The notes under the pieces were generated by a model, which saw nothing but the letters and a program-made list of their open reading frames with translations, did no database searches and was not told the DNA's origin. Shown here in pieces: positions 13,226 to 22,222 of a DNA stretch of 36,459 nt (the stretch's first letter is position 1; each line of letters starts with the position of its first letter). This DNA is from Bacteroidales bacterium UBA1756. Its GTDB lineage: Bacteria > Bacteroidota > Bacteroidia > Bacteroidales > WCHB1-69. Where the stretch lies: positions 1-36,459 of the forward strand of contig DCHI01000058.1 in assembly GCA_002314795.1 (NCBI GenBank), read 5' to 3'. A program made the translations under genes and the position numbers.

Positions 13226-15529
13226 AAACCCTCTGTGTGAGCGTGACGCCGTTGAAATGACTTCGCCACGCGGACGAATGTTCCCCGTGGGGCGACTGCT
13301 CGTCGATGGCGACTTGCTGGAGGAGGTCGCGGGCTTAGAACTTGTGCCGCTTTTTTGTCCCGAACTGACGGGCTTGTTGGCAACTGGTTTTGTTCCGGAC
13401 GGATGAGCGTCCGGCGTTTGTGTAGCAGGAGCTGACGTGCGTGCCGGTTGCGAATAACCGCCTCGCTTATAACCCGTTAAAGAATGTACCCTCGTGATTC
13501 CCGATGAAAGATTGTGCCCTCCGGTCGTGAGCATATCGTTATAAGTAACGATTACGGACGGTGTTTTCAGGTAGCGAGCCGACGAGTTTACCAAGTTGCT
13601 GACGTAGTAGTTCCGTATATTTTTCAAATCGAGCCCGACGATGCTGAGGTTGTTTTTTCCAATCGTTCGCATAAGATTGTTGACCCGCCGTGCCTGCTGC
13701 ATCACTTTGTACGTGGCCTGATGACTCTCTTGCATCCCGCGTGGATAGGACAAATATTTTGCTAAGAAATCAAACTCCTTCTCGCTCATTCCGTTGAGCA
13801 TTGTCTTAACTTCCTGGATGTCACGGCGCAAGTTGTTCCGAACATCTTTTGACACATTTTCAGTGATTTCCGTACGCTGCTCTTCCGTGTATTTGAAATT
13901 GTACTGTTGTTCGTTCTTTCTTAACTGTTTGGCCAAAAAGTCTTTGTGATAATCCTGAAAGTTTTTGTGCGAAATGGTGTCCGCGAGCCAATCTATCTGT
14001 TTGTCATTCAAATTTTTAAAGAATGACAGTAAATCTTTGGTCGGTTTTTTCAGAAGGTAGGGTTTGTTTTTCGGATAAGCAGCGTGCGTATTTCCGGAAT
14101 AAGTAATCCCGTTATCCATAAACAATTGATATAAAGCGGTATATTGTACAACACGTGCGAGATCGGTATTTCCCAAGGTGGCAAAATAGTTGTATGCCTG
14201 TTGTTCGTACCGATAGCCAACGGAAACGCTTCGCTCCGGTGAGTTGAAGTACGAAACGGGCAAGGCCCCCGTCCGATTCAAAGTATAAATGGTGAACCCT
14301 TCGTCCATATCAATGGCGTACATTGCATTCCACGTGTTCCAATTATATACTAACTCACTGAGCCCTAATTTTTTAAACAGCGGTCGGTCGAAGGGAAAGC
14401 GCGGTGGTGATGGGTAACGATAGTACGCCTCTTGTATGGTTCCGTTTTCAGACCAGTCCTTCAGCAATACATCGGTGATTGTCAGCAGGTGCCCAAACTC
14501 CGTGTTTTCCAGCTCTTTGCTGAGATACGTCGGACACCAGTCGCTTCCACTCGCCATTTTCCCCGCCATAAAGTCGTTCACGTCAAGACTTTGTGAAAGC
14601 TCCTTAGACGTGACGGAGGCCAGTAACAAAATCGATTCCACGTTCAACGGCGGCAGCTCGTAAAGTGCGGCTTGTCGCTCGCGTCCGATGACGACCAAAG
14701 TCGCTGAGTCGGCTAATGCACCCAACACCAGATCAGCATCCAAGGTGAACTGACGGATGTACGGCAACTGTTCGGAAAGGTCTTGATTCTTGGCAATGGC
14801 CCACGCTACAAAACCGGGAACTTTACTGAAATAGACGCCAGTTAATTTTTTGGAAAAGATTTGTTCTACCGTCACACTTCGGTTGGTATCCTTGAGTTGG
14901 ACAAATTTTTCGTCCTGTTCCATAAACCAATCGTTAAATTCATAGAGTGTGATTTGGTAGTCAATGTTTTCCTTTAAGTAATAGGAACGTGGATTCTTGA
15001 CGGGAAGAGTTGTTGTATTTGCTTTGTAATCAGAAAGATAAAGCTCAGACGAAAGACTATCAACGAGGTGATTCACATTTTCGGTTGTTGCATTGGCAAG
15101 CAAAATGATGACATCGGTCACGTGTCCATCGAAGCCGATTTTATGAACTTTAGTTTCCACCGTGTGCGTGAAACGTGCACAGATACTTTTGATACTGTCG
15201 GTTTCAAAGTAGGGGGCCGGTTCGGAAAGTAGAATCAGACGACTGCTATCAGAAAAAGTAGCGAGCCCGATGGTCTGGTAGTGCATCCGGAAATTGTTCC
15301 GAAAATTTTGATAAATGGAGTCCTTCAACCGGAATGCTTCCGTTGTTTGAATGTCAATTTTTTGGTTTGGAATGTATTCAGCCCCTTTGGGAAGCAGAAT
15401 CTTTTCAATCAAAGGAATATTGGAGTCATCCTTGATATTCCATAAAAGCAGGCCGGTCACCGCCATTGCCAAAAAAGCAATCACCGTGACCGTAACCCAT
15501 TTTTTTTGAAAGATTTTCAAACGCTTCAT
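13223..15529 (-). CDS. Large membrane-anchored periplasmic protein of unknown function
   Basis: I do not recognise this family. From ATG 15529 it has 768 aa: a basic start (MKRLKIFQKKW), one hydrophobic segment at about residues 11-30 acting as signal anchor, then a long soluble region without motifs known to me. Much of the region from about 500 to 650 is helical and charged (repeated Gln, Lys, Glu). The last 75 or so residues form a low-complexity Ser/Thr/Pro/Lys tail. The frame opens further upstream with GTG at 15592, but ATG 15529 is preceded by a purine-rich GAAGGGAAGAGA stretch and gives a sensible anchor. Neighbours (rpsL below, pepE above) give no functional hint. It is probably inserted in the inner membrane with the bulk in the periplasm. 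Confidence 0.8.
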   Translation of the reverse strand: MKRLKIFQKKWVTVTVIAFLAMAVTGLLLWNIKDDSNIPLIEKILLPKGAEYIPNQKIDIQTTEAFRLKDSIYQNFRNNFRMHYQTIGLATFSDSSRLILLSEPAPYFETDSIKSICARFTHTVETKVHKIGFDGHVTDVIILLANATTENVNHLVDSLSSELYLSDYKANTTTLPVKNPRSYYLKENIDYQITLYEFNDWFMEQDEKFVQLKDTNRSVTVEQIFSKKLTGVYFSKVPGFVAWAIAKNQDLSEQLPYIRQFTLDADLVLGALADSATLVVIGRERQAALYELPPLNVESILLLASVTSKELSQSLDVNDFMAGKMASGSDWCPTYLSKELENTEFGHLLTITDVLLKDWSENGTIQEAYYRYPSPPRFPFDRPLFKKLGLSELVYNWNTWNAMYAIDMDEGFTIYTLNRTGALPVSYFNSPERSVSVGYRYEQQAYNYFATLGNTDLARVVQYTALYQLFMDNGITYSGNTHAAYPKNKPYLLKKPTKDLLSFFKNLNDKQIDWLADTISHKNFQDYHKDFLAKQLRKNEQQYNFKYTEEQRTEITENVSKDVRNNLRRDIQEVKTMLNGMSEKEFDFLAKYLSYPRGMQESHQATYKVMQQARRVNNLMRTIGKNNLSIVGLDLKNIRNYYVSNLVNSSARYLKTPSVIVTYNDMLTTGGHNLSSGITRVHSLTGYKRGGYSQPARTSAPATQTPDAHPSGTKPVANKPVSSGQKSGTSSKPATSSSKSPSTSSRPTGNIRPRGEVISTASRSHRGF

Positions 15530-15601
15530 TCTCTTCCCTTCGCGAACTTGTATAATCAAACGAATCCTATACGTCCATTCTCTTTCTACCACCCCTTTAT
15601 C

Positions 15602-15618
15602 CCCTCCTTCAAGGAGGG
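15602..15618. repeat. Palindrome CCCTCCTT-C-AAGGAGGG
   Basis: The 8-bp arms are perfect with a single-base centre, upstream of the unknown gene. From general knowledge, similar CCTCCTTCAAGGAGG palindromes are common between genes in Bacteroidetes. The arm also spells a strong Shine-Dalgarno sequence and its complement. Confidence 0.7.
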
Positions 15619-15670
15619 AATATCATCATCAACACTTAATTTCCGTCAGTGCTATCAGACGATATAGGTT

Positions 15671-15711
15671 AACTTTAAGAACTTTACAAACTTTATGAAC
15701 TTTATAAACTA
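15671..15711. repeat. 9-bp tandem repeat starting at the pepE stop codon
   Basis: Four and a half units of AACTTTANN are read on the plus strand. Read on the coding strand of pepE, the first unit begins with its TAG. The motif is the same as at 345-407 but inverted relative to transcription. Confidence 0.8.
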
Positions 15712-16491
15712 AATCACATTCATTGAGAAGTCGAAAGTGGCTCCGGGGTTGATTTCACGTACGGGCTGACCGTTTTTCAGAACAATCATTTCACGTTTTT
15801 TATTGTACGGATTCTTTTCGTATTCACGAAGGTTGATGCGGTCGTTTTCCACCCAGAGTGCGGTTGCTTCGCGCAAACCAACCACAGTGATTTCTGGGTT
15901 GACGCAAAGGAATTCTTCAATGCGGTCTTGTCTGGATTCTCCAGCGTGTGTCAGCGCGTCGTTCACACTTTCCGGATAGGCGTCGATGTAGTGAGGATTG
16001 ATTTGGAAAGGAACAAAGTCGAAACATTTGAAACTTTCAGGCATAATGATGGGCATATCGTTGGTGGTACGCAAAGTCGGGCACGCCACGTTACTTCCTG
16101 CGCTCCATCCCATATACGGTGCTCCTTCCAAAACACGGCGACGAACCGGTTCAATCAATTTGTTTCGGTGAAGTTCATAAACCAAGTGGAATGTATTACC
16201 ACCGCTTACCATTACGGCGTCGCACTCGTTGATGAGTTTGACGGGGTCAGCGACGGCGTGCGTGGAGACGATATCTGCTTCTAAACCATATTCTTTAAAA
16301 CGATTTTTGACTTTTTCGGTGGCGGCGTCGTAACTGCTTTCCATCGTTTCGCCATATCTTACCATTGCATACGGAATGAATGCAATCTTCTTTTTGTCGG
16401 CTGTTCCAAGAAATTCTTCAATCAGAGGCATACACCATCCTAAGTAACTTTCTTTGTAATTGGTTGAATTGCTGATAAGTAATAGTTTCAT
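15709..16491 (-). CDS. pepE: Peptidase E (alpha-aspartyl dipeptidase, family S51)
   Basis: Cytosolic serine peptidase that cleaves Asp-X dipeptides, helping recycle peptides. The nucleophile Ser130 lies in GWSAGSN (128-134), preceded by VSGGNTFHL (95-103). His167 in NPHYID is the expected catalytic histidine. At 260 aa it exceeds the 229 aa of Salmonella PepE, mostly through a charged insertion after residue 215 (NLREYEKNPYNKKRE). It is likely transcribed alone from a -7 element at 16514-16521, and its stop codon begins a 9-bp tandem repeat. Confidence 0.9.
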   Translation of the reverse strand: MKLLLISNSTNYKESYLGWCMPLIEEFLGTADKKKIAFIPYAMVRYGETMESSYDAATEKVKNRFKEYGLEADIVSTHAVADPVKLINECDAVMVSGGNTFHLVYELHRNKLIEPVRRRVLEGAPYMGWSAGSNVACPTLRTTNDMPIIMPESFKCFDFVPFQINPHYIDAYPESVNDALTHAGESRQDRIEEFLCVNPEITVVGLREATALWVENDRINLREYEKNPYNKKREMIVLKNGQPVREINPGATFDFSMNVI

Positions 16492-16513
16492 ATTATGAAT
16501 TTTTAAATAAAAC

Positions 16514-16521
16514 CAAAATTA
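16514..16521 (-). promoter_or_regulatory. -7 element of pepE promoter
   Basis: TAATTTTG on the minus strand, 23 nt before the pepE ATG, matches TAnnTTTG. Confidence 0.5.
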
Positions 16522-16553
16522 GACTTTATTGCATTTTGAAAAAAAGTGTGAGA

Positions 16554-17561
16554 CTATTTCTTTTTGTCCAGAGAGTTGAGTCCAGCGATGGCAGGTTCGT
16601 AATTCGTCGTGATTTTCAGACAGCGTTCGTAGTCGGCGCGTGCCTTGGCATACTCTTTCGTCTTTTCGTAGGCCTCGCCGCGTCCATAGTAGGCCTCGGT
16701 GAAGAGGTTGTCCATTTCAATGGCTTTCGTGAAATAGGAAATGCCTTGGGCGTAATCCTGATCAACATTGATGCTGATGTATCCAAGGTTGTAGAGCGCG
16801 TTTTTCGCATAGTCGCCCTCTTTAGTGGATGAAAGCAGAATTTTGTATTGTTCCTTTGCCTTTTCATAATCCCCTAAATCAGCATAAAGCAATGCCAAAT
16901 TGTAGTTGATTTCTTCGTTATCCGGATCGATGAGGAGCGCATTCTGATAGTGCGCAATGGCTTCCGGACTCTTCTTTTGCTGATAAAAATAACCCAATTC
17001 CAAATGTGCCTTAATCTCTTTAGGATCTTGGTCCTTTACTAAATACAGCATTTTCAAATAGTTCGCCGTATCTTTCAAATCCTTGTAACAGAACGCTTTG
17101 ATGAGGTAGGCCGTCGGATTGTGCGGATTGAGTTTGGAGGCCTCGTCAATGGTACTCATACACTCGTCATACATTCGTTCATAGTAATAGAGTTCCGCCA
17201 ATTTCAGACGCGGTTCATTCATCTTGCCATCCAGTTCGATGGCCTTTTGCAAATTTTCTTCCGTGAGGTCGGTCTCTTTTTGTGCAAAATAGACGTCGGA
17301 CGAAAGTACGTAATACTTGGCTTGGGTGTTGTCGAGTGCGAGACAGCGTAAAATGTCCTTTTGGGCATTCTCAATCTGTTTGTTATCGTAATAATACTGC
17401 GCCCGAAGATAGTAAAGTTCCGCATTGGTACTGTCTTTGGCGATGGCCTCGGTCAACTTCTCCAAGTCGCCGCTCAGAGTGGAGGGGTCGATGGGCTTTT
17501 GCTTACAAGAAAGGCAGCAGCAGATGAGTGCTGCCGCCAAAAGTGTCATTAATTTTTTCAA
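16554..17561 (-). CDS. Tetratricopeptide-repeat lipoprotein
   Basis: A 335-aa protein with a lipoprotein signal (basic n-region, hydrophobic core, Cys19 in CLSCK as the likely lipidated residue). About seven TPR units follow to the C-terminus, seen as recurring A-x-x-Y/L-x-x-x-A and D/NP patterns such as IAHYQNALLIDPDNEE and EAYYGRGEAYEKTKEYAKA. TPRs are protein-interaction scaffolds, so partners must be found experimentally. The start appears to be TTG at 17561, 5 nt after the recA stop; the first ATG (17549) would remove the two lysines expected of a signal peptide. It is therefore co-transcribed with recA. Confidence 0.87.
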   Translation of the reverse strand: MKKLMTLLAAALICCCLSCKQKPIDPSTLSGDLEKLTEAIAKDSTNAELYYLRAQYYYDNKQIENAQKDILRCLALDNTQAKYYVLSSDVYFAQKETDLTEENLQKAIELDGKMNEPRLKLAELYYYERMYDECMSTIDEASKLNPHNPTAYLIKAFCYKDLKDTANYLKMLYLVKDQDPKEIKAHLELGYFYQQKKSPEAIAHYQNALLIDPDNEEINYNLALLYADLGDYEKAKEQYKILLSSTKEGDYAKNALYNLGYISINVDQDYAQGISYFTKAIEMDNLFTEAYYGRGEAYEKTKEYAKARADYERCLKITTNYEPAIAGLNSLDKKK

Positions 17562-17566
17562 AACGA

Positions 17567-18574
17567 TTATTCCTGATTCATAAGACTTTCACGGACTTTG
17601 GCCTCGATTTCTTCTGCCAGTTCGGGATTGTCGGTTAATATTTGTTTTACGTTGTCACGGCCTTGGCCTAACTTGCTGTCGTTGTAAGAGAACCAAGCGC
17701 CGGATTTTTTGATGATTCCTTTTTCTACGCCGATGTCCACCAATTCACCCATTTTGGAAATTCCTTCTCCGAACATAATGTCGAATTCGGTGAAACGGAA
17801 TGGCGGTGCCACTTTGTTCTTAACGATTTTAACTTTCACGTGGTTGCCAGATGCAAGTTCGCCATCTTTGATTTGCGACTGTCTGCGGATGTCGATACGG
17901 ACGGAAGCATAGAATTTGAGTGCATTACCGCCGGTTGTCGTTTCGGGATTACCGAACATAACTCCGATCTTTTCACGCAGCTGGTTGATAAAAATACAGC
18001 AACACTTTGTCTTGCTGATGGTTGCTGTAAGTTTTCTCATAGCTTGCGACATCAAACGGGCTTGCAAACCGACTTTGGAATCGCCCATATCACCTTCGAT
18101 TTCGCTTTTGGGGGTTAAAGCCGCGACGGAGTCAATGACGATGATGTCGATGGCGCCTGAGCGGATGAGGTTGTCAGCGATTTCGAGGGCTTGTTCTCCG
18201 TTATCAGGTTGTGATACAAGAAGTTCGGATGTGTTGACACCTAATTTTTCGGCATAGAAACGGTCGAAGGCGTGTTCCGCATCAATGAAAGCGGCGATGC
18301 CACCTTGCTTTTGTGCTTCAGCGATGGCGTGAATGGCCAACGTCGTTTTTCCGGAAGATTCGGGACCATAGATTTCAATGACACGTCCCTTGGGATAACC
18401 TCCAACGCCGAGCGCCGCGTCCAAACCGATGGAACCGGTGGAAATCACCTCTATATTTTCTATGGCTGAATCGCCGAGCCGCATTATTGACCCTTTGCCA
18501 AAGTTTTTTTCAAGTTTTTCTAATGTGGCATTCAGCACTTTGAGTTTTTCTGCATTTACATTTTCGTTTTCCAT
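17567..18574 (-). CDS. recA: Recombinase RecA
   Basis: DNA-dependent ATPase for homologous strand exchange and SOS co-protease activity. The Walker A motif GPESSGKTT lies at 70-78. DSVAALTPKSEIEGDMGDSKVG, the loop 1/2 segments and NQLREKIGVMFGNPETTTGG are all collinear with the family. The protein is 335 aa, slightly short at the C-terminal acidic tail (EEIEAKVRESLMNQE). A promoter with TTTG, 16 nt and TACTTTTG lies upstream. I saw no LexA-type palindrome, though SOS operators in this phylum are not well defined. The TPR lipoprotein gene follows after 5 nt. Confidence 0.98.
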   Translation of the reverse strand: MENENVNAEKLKVLNATLEKLEKNFGKGSIMRLGDSAIENIEVISTGSIGLDAALGVGGYPKGRVIEIYGPESSGKTTLAIHAIAEAQKQGGIAAFIDAEHAFDRFYAEKLGVNTSELLVSQPDNGEQALEIADNLIRSGAIDIIVIDSVAALTPKSEIEGDMGDSKVGLQARLMSQAMRKLTATISKTKCCCIFINQLREKIGVMFGNPETTTGGNALKFYASVRIDIRRQSQIKDGELASGNHVKVKIVKNKVAPPFRFTEFDIMFGEGISKMGELVDIGVEKGIIKKSGAWFSYNDSKLGQGRDNVKQILTDNPELAEEIEAKVRESLMNQE

Positions 18575-18607
18575 AAATATTTAATGTTGCGGGGATGAAA
18601 CAATGCG

Positions 18608-18635
18608 CAAAAGTACATCAATTTTTTGTATCAAA
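18608..18635 (-). promoter_or_regulatory. recA promoter
   Basis: On the minus strand TTTG (18635-18632), 16 nt, then TACTTTTG (18615-18608). The predicted leader is about 25 nt. Confidence 0.65.
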
Positions 18636-18710
18636 TCGGCCCGTTTGACTTTATTTTAATAAAAGTGACGAAATGACACGTTTTGACATACACTTGGCAG
18701 ATTTTTAATG

Positions 18711-18729
18711 AAAAGTGGCTCTTCAAGCC
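18711..18729 (-). terminator. Weak hairpin after udk
   Basis: On the minus strand GGCTT-GAA-GAGCC forms a 5-bp stem followed by a short T4. It could end the uvrA-udk transcript, but the stem and T-tract are modest. Confidence 0.35.
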
Positions 18730-18748
18730 CGTTTTGCAATGCTCGATT

Positions 18749-19363
18749 TTATAGCAATTTGAGTGTCTGTCGGATTTTTGACGTTAAAATATCAATCCCT
18801 TTTTCATTTTGTCCGCCTACCGGAATGATGATGTCCGCCAACTTTTTCGTGGGCTCGATGAAACATTCGTGCATCGGTTTGACGTACGTGAGATAGTGAC
18901 GGATGGACTTGTCTAATCCGCGTCCGCGTTCGTTGACATCGCGCTGGATGATGCGAATCAGCCGCTCGTCCGCTTCCGTGTCAACGAAAACTTTGAGGTC
19001 CAATACATTACCGAGTTCTTCGTCTGTGAAGATGAGGATGCCTTCCACAATGAGGACTTCGGACGGATGTACGGCGATGGTTTCCTTTCCGCGACGGCAC
19101 GTGACGTACGAGTAGGTCGGCATTTCGATGCTTTTGCCGGCTTTGAGTTCCTGTACGTGCTTGGATAGCAACGACCATTCGATGGAGCTCGGATGGTCAA
19201 AGTTGATGGACTCCCGTTCCTCTTGTGTCAATTCTCCCAAGTCTTTGTAGTAAGAGTCTTGTGACAGAACACTGACTTTCCCTTTGGGAAGGGATTCGAT
19301 GATTTTTTTTACGACCGTGGTCTTTCCTGAGCCGGAACCGCCGGCAATTCCTATGACTAACAT
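18749..19363 (-). CDS. udk: Uridine kinase
   Basis: Phosphorylates uridine and cytidine to UMP and CMP in pyrimidine salvage. The P-loop GGSGSGKT lies at residues 8-15. SQDSYYKDL, NFDHPSSIEW, MPTYSYVTCRR and IVEGILIF are the standard substrate- and base-binding segments, followed by the RDVNERGRGLDKSIRHY lid. At 204 aa it is a normal length. It follows uvrA by only 10 bp, indicating co-transcription. Confidence 0.96.
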   Translation of the reverse strand: MLVIGIAGGSGSGKTTVVKKIIESLPKGKVSVLSQDSYYKDLGELTQEERESINFDHPSSIEWSLLSKHVQELKAGKSIEMPTYSYVTCRRGKETIAVHPSEVLIVEGILIFTDEELGNVLDLKVFVDTEADERLIRIIQRDVNERGRGLDKSIRHYLTYVKPMHECFIEPTKKLADIIIPVGGQNEKGIDILTSKIRQTLKLL

Positions 19364-19373
19364 TATGTTATTT

Positions 19374-22190
19374 TTATTTGAGTTCTGCTGCTAAATACTG
19401 TGCCGTGAAGCCAACTCCATCGGCGACAATTGTTTCCGGTGTCCCTTCGGCGATGATGGTGCCTCCATTTTTTCCTCCTTCGGGACCCATATCGATAATC
19501 CAGTCTGCCATTTTGATGACGTCCATATTGTGTTCAATGACCAGAACCGTGTTTCCTTTATCTACAAGTTTGTTTAAAACATTGAGTAACACATAGATGT
19601 CTTCAAAATGAAGTCCTGTCGTGGGTTCGTCAAGAATGTAGAATGTTTTTCCACTATCCTTTTTGGAAAGTTCGGCGGCCAACTTGATACGCTGTGCCTC
19701 GCCGCCGGAGAGCGTGGTGGACGGCTGACCGAGCTTGATGTAACCGAGTCCGACGTCGCACAGTGTTTGGAGTTTCTCTTTGATGGCAGGCACGTTTTCA
19801 AAAAAGTCAACAGCCGTTTCAATGTCCATTTCCAAAACGTCGTTGATGGATTTTCCTTTGAACCGGACTTCGAGTGTTTCGTCGTTGTAACGTTTTCCCC
19901 CGCACGCTTCGCACGTTACGTAAACGTCTGGAAGAAAGTTCATTTCAATGGTTTTCAATCCGCCGCCACGGCACTCTTCGCATCGTCCGCCTACCACATT
20001 AAAGGAGAAGCGCCCCGGCTTGTAACCTCTGATTTTGGATTCGGGAAGCCCCGCGTAAAGTTGACGAATCAGGTCGAAAACGCCGATGTATGTGACCGGA
20101 TTGGAACGCGGTGTCCGCCCGATGGGCTGCTGGTTGATTTCAATGACCTTGTCAATGTTTTCCAAGCCTTCAATTTCCATATAAGGAAGGGGCTTGCGTT
20201 CGGCACGATAAAAATGCTGATTCAAAATGGGATAGAGCGTTTCATTGATGAGGGTGGATTTCCCACTACCGGAAACGCCTGTGACACAGATGAATTTGCC
20301 TAATGGAAAAGTAACGGACACGTTCTTCAAATTGTTCCCTGTCGCCCCGATGATGGACAGTTCCAAGCCGTTTCCTTCACGTCTTATTTTGGGAATGGCA
20401 ATCTTTTTCTTTCCGCTTAAATATTTGGCAGTCAGCGTCGATGCTTTGAGAATGTCCTTGTAAGTCCCTGCGGCCACAATTTCGCCCCCGTGGATGCCAG
20501 CGGCCGGACCAATATCTACGATGAAATCAGCGGCCTTCATCATATCGCGGTCGTGCTCCACAACGATGACGGAATTGCCGATGTCGCGCAGATTTTTCAA
20601 AGCATCAATGAGCTGGTGATTGTCTCGCTGGTGAAGTCCGATGCTGGGCTCATCTAAAATATAAAGGACATTGACGAGCCGAGAACTGATTTGCGTGGCG
20701 AGACGGATCCGCTGTGCCTCACCGCCGGAAAGGGAGCGCGACGGAAGGTTCAACGAAAGGTACTGGATTCCAACATCTTCCAAAAAACCTAAACGGAACC
20801 GAATTTCGCGGAGCACTTCGTGCGCGATTTTTTTGTTCTTTTCAGAGAGATACTTCGGACAGCTGTCTATCCATTTGATAAGGTCGGAAATGTCCATCTG
20901 AGCAAGATCGGCGATGTTTTTGTCTCCGATTTTGAAATGAAGCGACTCCTTTTTAAGCCGCTTTCCGTGACATTCGGGACAAGGGATTTCGTTCATAAAA
21001 CCTTGAATCCATTTGCGGATGGAGGCGGGAGCACTTTCGGCGTCGAAATCCTTGATGAAATTGATGATTCCTTCGTAGCGCGTGGTAACGGGTGACAGGC
21101 CAGCCAATTCGCGTTTGATTTTCAAAGGTTCTTCCATCCCGTAAAGCAGCGTGTTGAGTACGTCGTCCGGAAGTTCGCCCACCGCGTCGTCAATAGAGAA
21201 GTGGAGTTTTTCTCCGAGAGCTTCTATCTGTCTGAAAATCTGACTGTTCTTGTAAGTTCCAATAGGGACAATGCCACCGTTACGGATGGATTTGGTCGGG
21301 TCTGGAATAATTTTCGACATATCAATTTCAGCCACATAACCGAGACCGTTGCACTTTTCGCACGCACCATACGGCGAGTTGAAAGAAAAGGTATTAGGTT
21401 CCGGCTCGTGATAGGAAATGCCAGTGGTCGGGCACATCAGGTATTTGCTGAAATTCTTGGTAAGTCCGGTTTTATTATCTAAAACGATAAGTGCGCCTTT
21501 TCCGTGCTTCAAAGCTAAACGGAGACTGTTGACAAGACGCGCCTTCGAAATTTCCTGAACGGTAAGGTTGTCAATGACGATTTCAATGTCGTGGACACGG
21601 TAACGATCGACTGCCATATTCAGGGTCAACATTCGGATTTCACCATCCACGCGGACTTTGGTAAATCCTTTTTTTCGTATGGATTCAAAAAGTTCACGAT
21701 AGTGTCCCTTCCGTCGTTTGATGGCAGGGGCTAAAATCGTAATATCCTTAGAATCATATAGTTTCAATAATTTGTCAATCAGTTCGGATTCGGTGTAACG
21801 AATCATTTTTTCACCGGTCACGTACGAATAAGCATCCGCAACACGGGCGAAAAGAAGACGCAGAAAGTCGTAAACCTCCGTTATGGTTCCAACCGTAGAG
21901 CGCGGGTTCTTGTTCGTTGTTTTTTGCTCGATGGCGATGACCGGATTCAGTCCGGTGATTTTATCAACGTCCGGATGCTCGTAGTTACCGATGAACTGGC
22001 GGGCGTATGCCGAGAAGGTCTCCATATATCGGCGCTGTCCTTCTGCAAAAATCGTGTCAAAGGCAAACGAAGATTTGCCACTTCCGCTCAGCCCCGTCAC
22101 TACGATGAGCTTGTTGCGAGGCATCTCGATGGAGACATTCTTCAAGTTGTTTTCCCTTGCCCCTGTGATTTTTAATGTATCTTCTGCCAT
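19374..22190 (-). CDS. uvrA: Excinuclease ABC subunit A
   Basis: Damage-recognition ATPase of nucleotide excision repair, with two ABC modules. Walker A motifs GLSGSGKS (33-40) and GVSGSGKS, two LSGGEAQRI signatures and the zinc segments CPECHGKR and CEECRGGG...CEACGGKR are present. The first zinc module reads CPTTG rather than CPxCG before the later CEKC, so one cysteine is absent; I recall the same in other Bacteroidetes UvrA proteins. The start is ATG 22190 (938 aa), with AAAGGAGG about 13 nt upstream, a rare clear Shine-Dalgarno here. The frame opens 30 nt earlier at a TTG that contains no conserved residues. It lies 32 bp after the transglycosylase gene and 10 bp before udk. Confidence 0.96.
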   Translation of the reverse strand: MAEDTLKITGARENNLKNVSIEMPRNKLIVVTGLSGSGKSSFAFDTIFAEGQRRYMETFSAYARQFIGNYEHPDVDKITGLNPVIAIEQKTTNKNPRSTVGTITEVYDFLRLLFARVADAYSYVTGEKMIRYTESELIDKLLKLYDSKDITILAPAIKRRKGHYRELFESIRKKGFTKVRVDGEIRMLTLNMAVDRYRVHDIEIVIDNLTVQEISKARLVNSLRLALKHGKGALIVLDNKTGLTKNFSKYLMCPTTGISYHEPEPNTFSFNSPYGACEKCNGLGYVAEIDMSKIIPDPTKSIRNGGIVPIGTYKNSQIFRQIEALGEKLHFSIDDAVGELPDDVLNTLLYGMEEPLKIKRELAGLSPVTTRYEGIINFIKDFDAESAPASIRKWIQGFMNEIPCPECHGKRLKKESLHFKIGDKNIADLAQMDISDLIKWIDSCPKYLSEKNKKIAHEVLREIRFRLGFLEDVGIQYLSLNLPSRSLSGGEAQRIRLATQISSRLVNVLYILDEPSIGLHQRDNHQLIDALKNLRDIGNSVIVVEHDRDMMKAADFIVDIGPAAGIHGGEIVAAGTYKDILKASTLTAKYLSGKKKIAIPKIRREGNGLELSIIGATGNNLKNVSVTFPLGKFICVTGVSGSGKSTLINETLYPILNQHFYRAERKPLPYMEIEGLENIDKVIEINQQPIGRTPRSNPVTYIGVFDLIRQLYAGLPESKIRGYKPGRFSFNVVGGRCEECRGGGLKTIEMNFLPDVYVTCEACGGKRYNDETLEVRFKGKSINDVLEMDIETAVDFFENVPAIKEKLQTLCDVGLGYIKLGQPSTTLSGGEAQRIKLAAELSKKDSGKTFYILDEPTTGLHFEDIYVLLNVLNKLVDKGNTVLVIEHNMDVIKMADWIIDMGPEGGKNGGTIIAEGTPETIVADGVGFTAQYLAAELK

Positions 22191-22222
22191 AATTGTTCTG
22201 TCCTCCTTTTCCGTTCCCAAAA

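Noticed and set aside
15530..15592. Upstream extension of the unknown 768-aa protein to GTG 15592
   Set aside because: A better ATG with a purine-rich leader and a membrane anchor right behind it exists at 15529.
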